Origin: Chryseobacterium aquifrigidense
GTDB lineage: Bacteria > Bacteroidota > Bacteroidia > Flavobacteriales > Weeksellaceae
DNA: 64,000 bases
Direction of reading: 5' to 3'
Assembly: GCF_006716485.1 (NCBI RefSeq)
Contig: NZ_VFPD01000003.1
Span: forward strand, 124,001-188,000
In this document: positions 48,822 through 58,633 of the stretch, piece after piece
How positions within the stretch are numbered: position 1 is the stretch's first letter
Layout of the letters: each line of letters opens with the position of its first letter
Made by a program: the position numbers and the translations under genes
The notes under the pieces: model-generated
What the model saw: the letters and a program-made list of their open reading frames with translations, nothing else
What the model was told of the DNA's origin: nothing
Databases searched by the model: none

Positions 48822-51500
48822 ATGTCAGAACAGCAGAGAATTTCAGATATTTCATGGAAAAAATGGGGTCCCTATGTCAGTAACCGTGAGTGGGGGCTTG
48901 TTCGTGAAGATTACAGTGAAAACGGAGATGCCTGGAATTATACCAGTCATGATACCGCAGAAGCCAAAACATACCGTTGGGGTGAAGAAGGAATATGTGG
49001 AATCTGTGATGATCTCCAGAAGCTTGTATTTTCTGTAGGGTTCTGGAATAAGAAAGATAAAATGGTCAAAGAAAGATTCTTTGGGCTCACCAATGGACAG
49101 GGAAATCATGGTGAAGATGTGAAAGAATATTTTTACTATCTGGATTCCACACCTACCCATTCTTACATGAAGATGTTGTATAAATATCCTCAAAATGCTT
49201 TTCCTTATGAACAGCTTGTTAAAATAAATGCGGAAAGGGGAAAGGAGGAAGCTGAATATGAGTTGATAGATACAGGTATTTTTGATCACAATGAATACTT
49301 TGACATCTTTATTGAATATGCGAAAGAAAGTCAGCATGATATTCTTGTAAGACTAACAATAGTCAATAAATCTGAAAACGAAGCGTCTCTTGTCATTCTT
49401 CCGACTGTTTGGTTCAGGAATACCTGGAATTGGGGGTATGATGATTATAAACCGCAATTATCTGCGGAAGATGCAGATCATATTAAAGTCGGTCATCAGG
49501 ATATTGAGATTAAAAATGTCTATGCAAAGCAATCTTTGAAGACATTATTTTGTAATAATGAGACCAATAATGGAAGGCTTTATCAATCTTCCAATGAGTC
49601 AAAATACAGTAAAGACGGGATCAATAATTTTGTGATGACTGGAAATTCCCAGTCTGTGAATCCACAAAATGCAGGTACGAAAGCTTCTTTTTTTATTGAT
49701 GAGGATTTTAAAGCAGGGGAATCAAAAATATTTGAATTCAGACTTTCAGATAAAGATATAAGAGAACCTTTTAAAGATTTCGAAATTCTTTTTGAACAAA
49801 GACAGAAAGAGGCAGATGAGTTTTATGCAGAAATTCAGAAGGGAATTTCTTTGGAAGATGAAAGACTGGTTCAAAGACAGGCTTTTGCCGGAATGCTTTG
49901 GAATAAAATGTTTTACCATTACAATGTAGAAAAATGGCTGAAAGGTGATCCTTCCGGAATGCCGCCGCCAAAGTCCCGGGAAACAATAAGAAACTACGAC
50001 TGGAAGCATCTGAATAATGAGCATATCATTTCAATGCCTGATAAATGGGAATATCCATGGTATGCAACATGGGATCTGGCATTTCATACCATTAGTTTCT
50101 CCCTGATAGATCCGGATTTTGCAAAACACCAGTTAAAGCTTTTCCTCTTTGAATGGTATATGCATCCCAACGGACAGTTGCCTGCCTACGAATGGAACCT
50201 GAGTGATGTAAATCCACCTGTACATGCCTGGGCGGTTTTCAGGGTATTTAAAATTGATGAATATTTAAAAGATAAACCAGACCTGGAATTTCTGGAAAGT
50301 GCTTTCCAGAAACTATTGATGAATTTTACCTGGTGGGTTAATAAAAAAGATCTTAATGGTAACAATATCTTTGAAGGCGGATTCCTGGGGCTTGATAATA
50401 TTGGTGTGTTTGACCGGAATTCTGTTTTGCCCAACGGAGAACAGTTGGAGCAGTCTGATGGAACAAGCTGGATGGCCATGTTTGCTCTGAATATGATGAG
50501 AATTGCCCTGGAACTGGCTCTATACAATAAAGTGTATGAAGAAATGGCAATGAAGTTCTTTGAACATTTCCTGTCGATTGCCCATTCACTGGATAATATG
50601 GGTGATGAGAAATTCAGTCTTTGGGATGAGCAGGATGAATTTTTCTATGATGCCATTACCTCCAGTGACGGAACTCATATGTATCTGAAGCTAAGGACGA
50701 TTGTTGGTTTAATTCCAATGTTTGCCGTTGAGGTTATCGATGATGAAATGATTGAAAACCTTCCTGATTTCAAGAAAAGAATGAAATGGGTACTGGATAA
50801 TAAACCTGAACTGGCTTCTCTGGTTTCAAGATGGGAAGTGAAAGGACAGGATTCCAAACACCTTTTATCTTTGCTTCGGGGACATCGTTTGAAAAGACTG
50901 TTAAACCGGATGTTGAATCCTGAGGAATTTCTCAGTGATTACGGAGTAAGAGCTTTATCCAAAGAATATGAAAGCAATCCTTACACTTTAACGTTGAATG
51001 ATACGAATTACAGCGTAAAATATACACCTGCCGAAAGTGATAGCGGCCTTTTCGGAGGAAACAGCAACTGGCGCGGTCCCGTGTGGTTTCCTATTAACTT
51101 CCTTATTATTGACAGTCTTCAGCGTTTTTTCTTCTATTATAGCCCGGATTTTTTAGTGGAATATCCTACGGGAAGTGGTAATTATTCAAACCTTGATCAG
51201 ATTGCAGATGCCTTAAACAAGAGACTTGCGAAGATATTTTTAAAAGATGAAAACGGAAAACGACCGGTTCATGGGCAGTATGAAAGATTTCAGACCGATC
51301 CGGATTTTAAAGATTATATCCTGTTCTATGAGTATTTTCACGGAGACAACGGCCGTGGAGTAGGAGCTTCTCATCAGACCGGCTGGACGGGACTTATTGC
51401 TAAGATTCTTCAGCCAAGATTTTCCAAAAAAGAAATGGCAGAGTCCGAAACTGAAATGCCGGAGAACGTTGGAAAAAACAATAAGGAAACGAAAAAGTAA
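48822..51500 (+). CDS. GH63/MGH1-like glucosidase
   Basis: An 892-residue cytoplasmic protein with an N-terminal beta domain (residues about 1-330) and an (alpha/alpha)6 barrel (about 340-880). Barrel marks are KWEYPWYATWDLAFHTISFSLIDPDFAKHQL, NGQLPAYEWNLSDVNPPVHAWAV, GFLGLDNIGVFDRN and the C-terminal NSNWRGPVWFPINFLI with a likely acidic pair. Such enzymes cleave alpha-glucosides or mannosylglycerate-type substrates. It is preceded by a run of ATTGCTCATTACTCATT-type repeat. Confidence 0.85.
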   Translation: MSEQQRISDISWKKWGPYVSNREWGLVREDYSENGDAWNYTSHDTAEAKTYRWGEEGICGICDDLQKLVFSVGFWNKKDKMVKERFFGLTNGQGNHGEDVKEYFYYLDSTPTHSYMKMLYKYPQNAFPYEQLVKINAERGKEEAEYELIDTGIFDHNEYFDIFIEYAKESQHDILVRLTIVNKSENEASLVILPTVWFRNTWNWGYDDYKPQLSAEDADHIKVGHQDIEIKNVYAKQSLKTLFCNNETNNGRLYQSSNESKYSKDGINNFVMTGNSQSVNPQNAGTKASFFIDEDFKAGESKIFEFRLSDKDIREPFKDFEILFEQRQKEADEFYAEIQKGISLEDERLVQRQAFAGMLWNKMFYHYNVEKWLKGDPSGMPPPKSRETIRNYDWKHLNNEHIISMPDKWEYPWYATWDLAFHTISFSLIDPDFAKHQLKLFLFEWYMHPNGQLPAYEWNLSDVNPPVHAWAVFRVFKIDEYLKDKPDLEFLESAFQKLLMNFTWWVNKKDLNGNNIFEGGFLGLDNIGVFDRNSVLPNGEQLEQSDGTSWMAMFALNMMRIALELALYNKVYEEMAMKFFEHFLSIAHSLDNMGDEKFSLWDEQDEFFYDAITSSDGTHMYLKLRTIVGLIPMFAVEVIDDEMIENLPDFKKRMKWVLDNKPELASLVSRWEVKGQDSKHLLSLLRGHRLKRLLNRMLNPEEFLSDYGVRALSKEYESNPYTLTLNDTNYSVKYTPAESDSGLFGGNSNWRGPVWFPINFLIIDSLQRFFFYYSPDFLVEYPTGSGNYSNLDQIADALNKRLAKIFLKDENGKRPVHGQYERFQTDPDFKDYILFYEYFHGDNGRGVGASHQTGWTGLIAKILQPRFSKKEMAESETEMPENVGKNNKETKK

Positions 51501-51507
51501 TCTGCTT

Positions 51508-52194
51508 TTATTCAAATATCTGCTGAATAATTTCCAGTGAAGCCGGAGTTTTGAAGTCTGTAATATGATAATGATAGTACACTAAAAGACTATCAAGAAA
51601 ATCTTTTCTTAAGGAAGAATGGATTTTTGTGGCATAAAAGTTTTCTGCACAAAGAGCTTCTTTCCACAGCATAGAAATTTCTTCATTGAAAAGCTGATGA
51701 CTTATTCCAGGAGAAAAAGTTCCTGTTTCCGGATCTAAAAATCTGCCTTCACTCAGCAATGGAGCAACACCCTGAATTTTTAAAAAAGCCAGCAAAAACA
51801 GAAGATGTGCCTGATAGTTTCTATTGGTCAGCTCGCTGATGAGATGATCAATACCGGAATAGATCGGAATATTTTTGTTCTCATGCTTAAGAATATGGCT
51901 CAGAAAATCTGAAATAAAGAAAATGACGGTATTAACCTTTATATCTGTATAAATGTCATTGTTTTTAACCAGTTCAAATTTTGAAACAGACGGAATACCG
52001 TTACCCCGCGGTGGATTTACAGAAAAATTGAGCTGGCTCAGTGGCTGAAGCAAGGCTTTCTTTTTATTCTTTTTGGAATAAATTCCCTTCAGAAAATAGC
52101 TCTGGAAACCCTCTTCTTCCGTAAAACAATGCAATACAGCATCATTTTCTCCATATTTGATAAATGAAAGTAAAAAACCGTTTTGTGAATTCAT
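51508..52194 (-). CDS. recO: DNA repair protein RecO
   Basis: A 228-residue RecO. The N-terminal OB fold reads GFLLSFIKYGENDAVLHCFTEEEGFQSYFLKGIYSKKNKKKALLQPL, and the C-terminal helical part lacks the usual four-Cys zinc site, as in other Bacteroidetes. It loads RecA onto SSB-coated DNA with RecR. Its ATG overlaps the porZ stop by one base, so the two are coupled. Confidence 0.9.
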   Translation of the reverse strand: MNSQNGFLLSFIKYGENDAVLHCFTEEEGFQSYFLKGIYSKKNKKKALLQPLSQLNFSVNPPRGNGIPSVSKFELVKNNDIYTDIKVNTVIFFISDFLSHILKHENKNIPIYSGIDHLISELTNRNYQAHLLFLLAFLKIQGVAPLLSEGRFLDPETGTFSPGISHQLFNEEISMLWKEALCAENFYATKIHSSLRKDFLDSLLVYYHYHITDFKTPASLEIIQQIFE

Positions 52195-54446
52195 TAATTA
52201 ACTACTCCTATTTTGGCGGTAGCTTTATCAGATCCGTCTTCATTGGTCATCAGAACGAAATAAATCCCTGAGGCTACTCTTGTTCCTTTCTGATTATTCA
52301 GATCCCATTCATAATAACCTCCTCGTGCTACAGCTGAGTGAACTACGTTTCCTGCAGCATCTACAATTCTTATATTGGTTTTTTCTGCAAGACCTTTAAT
52401 GGTTACTTTTCCTTTGAAATTGGAATAAACAACAGGATTAGGATATACTACAACATCACCGAAATTGGATGTTACATCGGCAACATCGCCCTGATAGGTT
52501 ACAATACCATTATAGGTTACAAAATATACTTTACCTGTTTTCTTATCAATCTTGATATCAGTAACACTGTTCGTAGGAAGAGGTGAATTTTCCTTTGTAA
52601 AATGTTTTATGGTTCTCTGACCGTCTGAAGACAGGTAGTAAACACCACCACCGTCAACAGAAACCCACTTATAGTCACCTGCATCTACTGCAATCTGAAG
52701 AATTGCTGATTCTCTGAAGAGCTCCTCACCCAAACCATTCTGCTCTATAACTATAGGTTCAACTTTAGGCTGAGCGCTTTTTATTTCTGATGCCGCATTA
52801 GGCATAACTCTTAAACCTCCATCTGTACCAATCCATGCATCACCAGCCTTATCAAATGCTACAGATAAAATTCCTCCTGAACTGTTAAATCCATTAGATG
52901 TTCCCAGGATATAATCCGAATCATCGGAAAGATTGAGAGCATTTTTATAATCATACACCCAGAAGTTATTGGATCTCGGTAGCGGAGTCCACAACATATT
53001 TTCATAGAAAACCGGTTTTTGTATACCATCACTGGCCAGAACTATTTTCTTGATAACAAAATCATCCGCTGCTTTATCGTAGATTCCTATAGAAGGATTC
53101 CCATCATTAAAACCAAAAGATACAAAAAGATTACTCTGGGAGTCTGTAGCAAAACCTACAGGGCGTCTGTAATAAGGCTGTGCCCCAAGATTATAATACT
53201 TTACCAGTTCAAAATCTTTGCTGGTAGCATTGTACTTCATTTTGTAAACCCCATTATCGAACATCGTATAATTGGTAAAAAATACTTCATTATTATTAGA
53301 AGGACTTAATGTGGCATCTAGTACATTGATAGACTGTGGGTTATTAACAAAATATGAAGGATAAACCCATTCTGTACCGGTGAAATAATAAAATCCCGGT
53401 TTTTTAGGATTAATAGATGGTTCGTTATAGTTATTTGCTCTTGCTCCGGTAGAAACCAGGAGTTGATTATTATCAAAAAGATTGATATTATACGCAAAAT
53501 TAAAGTAAGGACCGGAAGGTTTAAAAGTATTGTTACCTTCATCCTTAATTCCTGATAACACCGTTCCTCCTAAAATTTTTCCGCCAGCTGTTAATGCTGT
53601 ATTGCATTCTTCGCCAAGGCTTACCGCATTTTGTGAAACTCCATTGGTTCCATATGTATATACTCTGTTATCGGTAACGGTAATACTATTGGAAGTAATC
53701 ACCACATCCCTGATTTTTTCAAAGGTAGTAGGAAGTTGTATTGGGGTACCATTATTATAAATATACGCTGCTGTAGCCGTTGAATATACCAGTTCTGATT
53801 CTGAATCTATATGTTTGAAAACTCCGGGAGCTTCCGTTGTCCAGGTAGAATATACCGGAAATGTAGTATTCATTTGATGGCTTTTCAATCCTGTATCTGT
53901 TACAGAATATACTTTATTCCCGAATATCGTGGCTTCATTACTCGCCTGATAAACACCACCAGAAAGGAAAAATGCAGAATCACCAAATTCTTTATTCTGG
54001 AGGTTGAATATGGAAACTCCGTACCCAACAGAAATGACAGCCTGATTTCCGGTTATGGAAATATGGTTGATTTTTTTGTCCCCATTATAACCTGTAGCAA
54101 TGGGAATATCAACAATATATTTGATCTCCTGCGGCGTAATAACATCCATAGATCCGTTTTCATAACCAATAAGCCCTGTTTTCGTCTGCGGATTATAATC
54201 GAAAGCGGTAATTCCGATGTTGTGAAGACCATTGGCTTTGGATAACTTCGTAATTTCTCCTGTTGATATTGTATAATAGAATATTCCGTTTTGAGTGGCT
54301 GCAATGATTTTTCCGTTGTCTTCTTTCATGGCTAAGACATTATTGTAGGAAAACAGATCTGCCCACTTTTTGGATGAAATAACTTGTGCTTTTGTCAGCT
54401 GCAGGGAAGCTAAAATACCAAGAGAAATTATAGAGAGTTTTTTCAT
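52194..54446 (-). CDS. porZ: Type IX secretion component PorZ
   Basis: A 750-residue protein with signal peptide MKKLSIISLGILASLQLTKA. Two seven-bladed propeller-like regions follow (NVLAMKEDNGKIIAATQNGIFYYTI; GDAWIGTDGGLRVM). The last 85 residues form a type A T9SS sorting domain: VYPNPVVYSNFKGKVTI...GTRVASGIYFVLMTNEDGS. PorZ sits on the cell surface and takes part in the attachment complex that removes sorting domains from cargo. Neighbouring recO is the usual partner in Flavobacteriia and in Porphyromonas. Confidence 0.88.
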   Translation of the reverse strand: MKKLSIISLGILASLQLTKAQVISSKKWADLFSYNNVLAMKEDNGKIIAATQNGIFYYTISTGEITKLSKANGLHNIGITAFDYNPQTKTGLIGYENGSMDVITPQEIKYIVDIPIATGYNGDKKINHISITGNQAVISVGYGVSIFNLQNKEFGDSAFFLSGGVYQASNEATIFGNKVYSVTDTGLKSHQMNTTFPVYSTWTTEAPGVFKHIDSESELVYSTATAAYIYNNGTPIQLPTTFEKIRDVVITSNSITVTDNRVYTYGTNGVSQNAVSLGEECNTALTAGGKILGGTVLSGIKDEGNNTFKPSGPYFNFAYNINLFDNNQLLVSTGARANNYNEPSINPKKPGFYYFTGTEWVYPSYFVNNPQSINVLDATLSPSNNNEVFFTNYTMFDNGVYKMKYNATSKDFELVKYYNLGAQPYYRRPVGFATDSQSNLFVSFGFNDGNPSIGIYDKAADDFVIKKIVLASDGIQKPVFYENMLWTPLPRSNNFWVYDYKNALNLSDDSDYILGTSNGFNSSGGILSVAFDKAGDAWIGTDGGLRVMPNAASEIKSAQPKVEPIVIEQNGLGEELFRESAILQIAVDAGDYKWVSVDGGGVYYLSSDGQRTIKHFTKENSPLPTNSVTDIKIDKKTGKVYFVTYNGIVTYQGDVADVTSNFGDVVVYPNPVVYSNFKGKVTIKGLAEKTNIRIVDAAGNVVHSAVARGGYYEWDLNNQKGTRVASGIYFVLMTNEDGSDKATAKIGVVN

Positions 54447-54447
54447 A

Positions 54448-55398
54448 TTATGCGGTTATGCTGCTATCTATTACCTGATTGTTCCAGGAAATATGCTGTA
54501 CGTTTTTGTTTGTATCAAAATAAAAATCTATTCTACCTAAAAGAAGACCTGCCCATCCCACCTGGTTAACAAGTACATTTTTGCCCTGTCTGTTGGTGAA
54601 GGTCTGCGGTTCCGGTAAGAATGTATGAGTATGGCCTCCTAAGATAATATCAATATTTTCTGTATTGGCCGCTAAAATTTTATCACTTATTTTATTAGGT
54701 TCGTCTCTGTAATCGTAGCCGATGTGAGAAAGACAAATCACAAGATCACATTTCTGATCTTTCTTCAGGAAATTTGAATAATGCTGCGCTACATCCACCG
54801 GGTTGGAGTAAATGGTTTCTCCATACTGTTTTTTGCCTACAAGACCATCAAGCTGGATTCCCACTCCGAAAATTCCTACTTTGATGCCATTCTTATTGAA
54901 GATCTGGTAGGGAGAAGTTTTCCCGTCAAGAACTGTGTTTTTAAAGTCATAATTGGAACAGATAAAAGGAAACTTCGCATTAGGAAGCACTTTTAAAAAT
55001 CCATCAAGTCCATTGTCGAAATCATGATTTCCCATGGTAGAGGCATCATATTTCATCATAGACATTAATTTGAACTCCAGTTCTCCTCCGAAGAAATTAA
55101 AATATGGTGTTCCCTGAAAAATATCTCCGGAATCAAGAAGAAGAACATTACTTTCCTGGCTTCTGATCTGCTGAATTAAGCTTGCCCTTCTTGCAAAACC
55201 TCCCTGGTTAGGATTTTTTGTATAGCTCGCATCAAAAGGTTCTATTCTGCTATGTTGATCGTTGGTATGAAGAATAGTCAGTTTATTTGCAGATTTTAAA
55301 TTAAGAATTTTTAATTCTTCCGCCATCATCATATTGGGAGCTAAAGCCATTGCTAAAGATCCTCCGCCTATTGCTTTTAAAAAACTTTTTCTATCCAT
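54448..55398 (-). CDS. 5'-nucleotidase-like metallophosphatase (N-terminal half as separate gene)
   Basis: The 316-residue protein has an export signal MDRKSFLKAIGGGSLAMALAPNMMMAEE. Metal motifs are ILHTNDQHSRIEPF, LLLDSGDIFQG, GNHDFDNG, ICLSHIGYD and GGHTHTF. It is the catalytic domain of a UshA/5'-nucleotidase, with no C-terminal substrate domain. That domain is encoded next to it, starting at the base where this one ends on the opposite side. The two probably act as one enzyme in the periplasm. Confidence 0.88.
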   Translation of the reverse strand: MDRKSFLKAIGGGSLAMALAPNMMMAEELKILNLKSANKLTILHTNDQHSRIEPFDASYTKNPNQGGFARRASLIQQIRSQESNVLLLDSGDIFQGTPYFNFFGGELEFKLMSMMKYDASTMGNHDFDNGLDGFLKVLPNAKFPFICSNYDFKNTVLDGKTSPYQIFNKNGIKVGIFGVGIQLDGLVGKKQYGETIYSNPVDVAQHYSNFLKKDQKCDLVICLSHIGYDYRDEPNKISDKILAANTENIDIILGGHTHTFLPEPQTFTNRQGKNVLVNQVGWAGLLLGRIDFYFDTNKNVQHISWNNQVIDSSITA

Positions 55399-56156
55399 TA
55401 TTTCTTCCCGATAAAATTTAAACGAACATCCGAATTCACTACCACTTCAGGTGACTTTTTAAAATAATCGATAAATAAATCTCTCATTTTAATCCCTGTA
55501 GCAATGGATTCTCCTTTAGCAAAGAATTTCATATTGTCTCCTCCCAGTGCAAGATAGTCTGAAGTAGCAATATAATAATCTTTGGCAGGGTCTACTGTGC
55601 TGCCGTTGATTAAGGATTTGGTTACCTGTCCGTTTTTTGTTTCAATGTATAAATGAGAAACGGGATTGTTGACCTGCGTTTTTGCATAATACTCAAAAAG
55701 CCCCTGTAAATCTGCTCCTTTCATTTTCACAATCACTACTTCATTTTCGAAAGGCATTACTTCAAATACATTTTTAAGTAAAATATCTCCTTTTCCGATA
55801 GTGGTTCGGATTCCTCCGATATTGATCAGTGCAGCGTCTACGTTTTGCTTAAGATGAGTTTTGATCCATTCATTACCTCCTTCAAACGTATAGTCAGCTA
55901 AAAGATTACCCAGATTGCTGTTATCGCCCTGTTTTGTAAGATCCACATTGGTATGCGAGATCTTCTGGTTCATTTCTTTATCCAGTTTCTGCTTATAAGG
56001 TTCGATAAATTTTACAAACTCCTCATCATTCTTTAGCTCATTATTAATAGAAATATTTTTCTGGGTCTTTACATTCACAAGCTGCGGCGCAGAAGCCGTT
56101 TTGCATGCAGTAAGCGACATCAGAGCAATTCCTAGTAACAAGAATTTATTTTTCAT
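55398..56156 (-). CDS. 5'-nucleotidase C-terminal domain lipoprotein
   Basis: The ATG at 56156 gives 252 residues with lipobox LTAC at Cys20. The body is a 5'-nucleotidase C-terminal domain: NLLADYTFEGG, AALINIGGIRTTIGKGDILLKNVFEVMPFENEVVIVKMKG and YYIATSDYLALGGDNMKFF, which bind the nucleobase. It overlaps the catalytic gene by one base, so translation is coupled. In many bacteria both halves are one protein. Confidence 0.88.
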   Translation of the reverse strand: MKNKFLLLGIALMSLTACKTASAPQLVNVKTQKNISINNELKNDEEFVKFIEPYKQKLDKEMNQKISHTNVDLTKQGDNSNLGNLLADYTFEGGNEWIKTHLKQNVDAALINIGGIRTTIGKGDILLKNVFEVMPFENEVVIVKMKGADLQGLFEYYAKTQVNNPVSHLYIETKNGQVTKSLINGSTVDPAKDYYIATSDYLALGGDNMKFFAKGESIATGIKMRDLFIDYFKKSPEVVVNSDVRLNFIGKK

Positions 56157-56263
56157 AATCTCTTTTAGTATATGCAAATATAACTATATGTATAATAAAA
56201 CATTATTATTTATTACAAATTCTTACTGTAAATTATTAAATTTGACAAAAATAATTCTAACAG

Positions 56264-57136
56264 ATGAGCATTTTAAAAGGAGTAGGTGTTGCATTGGTAA
56301 CGCCCTTTAATGAAGATTTATCCGTTGACTTCGACAGTTTAACAAAACTGGTGGAGTACAATATCGAAAACGGAACCAATTATTTAGTTGTATTGGGAAC
56401 AACGGCAGAAGCCGCAACGCTTTCTGCAGAGGAGAAGAAACAGGTAATTGAGCATATCATTAAGGTGAATAATAAACGTCTTCCTCTAGTGTTGGGAATT
56501 GGCGGTAACGATACTCTTGACGTCAAGAAACAGATTGAAGAAGCAGATCTTTCTGCATTTGAAGCCGTACTTTCAGTATCTCCATATTATAATAAACCGA
56601 ACCAGGAAGGTCTTTATCAACATTATAAAGCTTTAGCTTCCACAGGAAAAAATATTATTATTTATAATGTTCCGTCAAGAACGGGGCAAAATGTAGAAGC
56701 TGATACTACGCTTCGACTTGCAAAGGAATTTCCTAACTTATTCCTGATTAAGGAGGCTTCTCCTAACATTCTTCAGTATTTTGATATTCTGAGAAAGAAG
56801 CCGGAAGGATTTTCTTTAGTTTCCGGTGATGATGAATATACATTACCTGTAACATTAGCCGGTGGAGATGGAGTAATTTCCGTAATCGGGCAGGCTTATC
56901 CTAAAGAATTTTCAACAATGGTACAGCTGGCTTTTGAGGGTAAAGTGAAGGAAGCTTATGAAATTCACAACAAACTGGTAGATATTACCCGTTTGATTTT
57001 TGCTGAAGGTAATCCTTGTGGTATTAAAGTGATACTGACAGAAAAGGGAATCATCAAAAATTATCTGAGACTTCCTCTGGTAAAAGCTTCTGAAGGTCTT
57101 CACGCAAAAATTAAAGCTGAAATGGCTAAGATTTAA
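56264..57136 (+). CDS. dapA: 4-hydroxy-tetrahydrodipicolinate synthase
   Basis: A 290-residue class I aldolase. Motifs: GTTAEAATLSAEEKKQVIE with the substrate-contact T-T, YYNKPNQEGLYQHY, IYNVPSRTG with the active-site Tyr, and LFLIKEAS with the Schiff-base Lys. VSGDDEYTLP is another hallmark. It condenses pyruvate and aspartate semialdehyde in the lysine and peptidoglycan precursor pathway. It is divergent from the nucleotidase genes and ends before a stem terminator. Confidence 0.95.
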   Translation: MSILKGVGVALVTPFNEDLSVDFDSLTKLVEYNIENGTNYLVVLGTTAEAATLSAEEKKQVIEHIIKVNNKRLPLVLGIGGNDTLDVKKQIEEADLSAFEAVLSVSPYYNKPNQEGLYQHYKALASTGKNIIIYNVPSRTGQNVEADTTLRLAKEFPNLFLIKEASPNILQYFDILRKKPEGFSLVSGDDEYTLPVTLAGGDGVISVIGQAYPKEFSTMVQLAFEGKVKEAYEIHNKLVDITRLIFAEGNPCGIKVILTEKGIIKNYLRLPLVKASEGLHAKIKAEMAKI

Positions 57137-57203
57137 TAATGAACCGACAAAATGAATTTTAATAATGTTAAAACTCATGAGTCATCATTGAACAATATAA
57201 AGG

Positions 57204-57232
57204 GTGAAAAGCTTAGGCTTTTCACTTTTTTT
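57204..57232 (+). terminator. Terminator after dapA
   Basis: GTGAAAAGC, TTAG and GCTTTTCAC form a perfect 9-bp stem followed by seven T. Confidence 0.85.
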
Positions 57233-57253
57233 AATCATATAATATAACCAATC

Positions 57254-57757
57254 ATGAAATTACAACAGGCAACAGCAGCTGATATCCCTTTGATTCAGGA
57301 TCTTGCAAGACGATCATGGGAAAATGCCTATGCAGACATTCTTTCGAAAGAACAAATGGAATTTATGCTCTCGGAAATGTATTCTGAAACAGAAATTTTG
57401 CATCATTTTCAAAATCCGTATTATCATTATTATCTTATTCAGGATGAAAATAATGAAAGCTATGAAGGCTTTATCGGTTATGAGCATAATTATGAAGAAA
57501 AAACAACAAAGCTGCACAGGATTTATCTGATTCCGGAAAGCAAAGGAAAAGGATTTGGGAAGGGAGCACTTCAGTTCCTGAATGAGCAGGTTTCTGAAAA
57601 CAAAAACAATAGAATTATCCTGAATGTCAATAAGTACAATTCTGCCAGAAAATTCTATGAATCCCAGGGATATAAAGTTTATGATGAAGGTGTTTTTGAT
57701 ATTGGAAACGGTTTTGTAATGGATGATTATCTCATGGAATTTCTAATTCACTCATAA
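57254..57757 (+). CDS. GNAT-family N-acetyltransferase
   Basis: A 167-residue GNAT protein. Motif A is HRIYLIPESKGKGFGKGALQFL with the K-G-x-G-x-G pattern, followed by IILNVNKYNSARKFYESQGYKVYDEGVFDIGNGFVMDDY, common in the YitH/PaiA-like group that can act on polyamines. It is alone, in a segment with terminators on both sides. Confidence 0.88.
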   Translation: MKLQQATAADIPLIQDLARRSWENAYADILSKEQMEFMLSEMYSETEILHHFQNPYYHYYLIQDENNESYEGFIGYEHNYEEKTTKLHRIYLIPESKGKGFGKGALQFLNEQVSENKNNRIILNVNKYNSARKFYESQGYKVYDEGVFDIGNGFVMDDYLMEFLIHS

Positions 57758-57923
57758 ATGACTTAAAATTTTGTAACTTTATCCTGTAATTCTATAACAA
57801 GTGATTTCTTTTTTTGATCCATCTTTGCTTCAGAACCAAATCACTTATACAATACATTCATATGCTTGGTTTTGAGCTGAAAAGCTTTTTATCAGTATAT
57901 TTTTTTCATCCTTAGTGTTTAAA

Positions 57924-57954
57924 TTCCTGTATTCTAAAATACAGGAGTTTTTTC
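57924..57954 (+). terminator. Terminator hairpin
   Basis: CCTGTAT and ATACAGG enclose a 6-nt loop, and T6 follows after AG. It lies about 170 nt after the GNAT stop, so another short transcript could end here. Confidence 0.65.
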
Positions 57955-58051
57955 GTATATATAGCAAAATGTTAAAAATATACATCTATTTCACATTTAC
58001 TTGAAATAAATTATTATATTTACTAAATAATATTGGCTTATATATACTAGG

Positions 58052-58633
58052 ATGAAAATGTATGTTAAATTTGATTTCAATGCCCTTTGTAAAAAGGTAT
58101 TGGACGAGAAACTTAAAGAACACGGGCTGAAGTACAGGTTACTGAACTTTGGTGAAGTGGAATTCTATGAGCCCCTTACACAAGAACAGCACAATCTTTT
58201 TAAGAAAAATCTTGAAGATTATGGTATTGAGATCATAGAAAGTCAAAAAAGTGCGCTGGTACAGAAAATAAAAGATGCTATTGTAGAGCTTGTCTTTTCT
58301 GATGAAATTATACCGGTAAAAGCATCCATCTATATTTCTGAGAAGCTGAATCACAGCTATGGATATCTTTCCAATCTTTTTTCAGAAGTTGCCTATACCT
58401 CTATTGAGAATTTTATTATTCTGCAAAAGATTGAACATGCAAAGGCTTTGATCATAAGAAACAAACAAAGTCTTACGGAAATTGCCCATAAGCTGAACTA
58501 TTCCAGTGTAGCGCATTTAAGTACTCAGTTCAAAAATACAACAGGAATCACTCCATCCCAGTTTCAAAAAATTATTAGCAAACGAAGAAGAGTACAAAGC
58601 ACGGTAATAAACCATAAAATGCAGTATGAATAA
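58052..58633 (+). CDS. AraC-family transcription regulator
   Basis: A 193-residue protein. The C-terminal DNA-binding domain has two HTH units: INVSEKLNHSY-like first helix pair (residues about 93-115) and SLTEIAHKLNYSSVAHLSTQFKNTTGITPSQFQKI as the second. The N-terminal 80 residues do not match the usual cupin or receiver domain. It overlaps the next gene, a receiver-like protein, by eight bases, so the two probably form a signalling pair. Confidence 0.88.
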   Translation: MKMYVKFDFNALCKKVLDEKLKEHGLKYRLLNFGEVEFYEPLTQEQHNLFKKNLEDYGIEIIESQKSALVQKIKDAIVELVFSDEIIPVKASIYISEKLNHSYGYLSNLFSEVAYTSIENFIILQKIEHAKALIIRNKQSLTEIAHKLNYSSVAHLSTQFKNTTGITPSQFQKIISKRRRVQSTVINHKMQYE

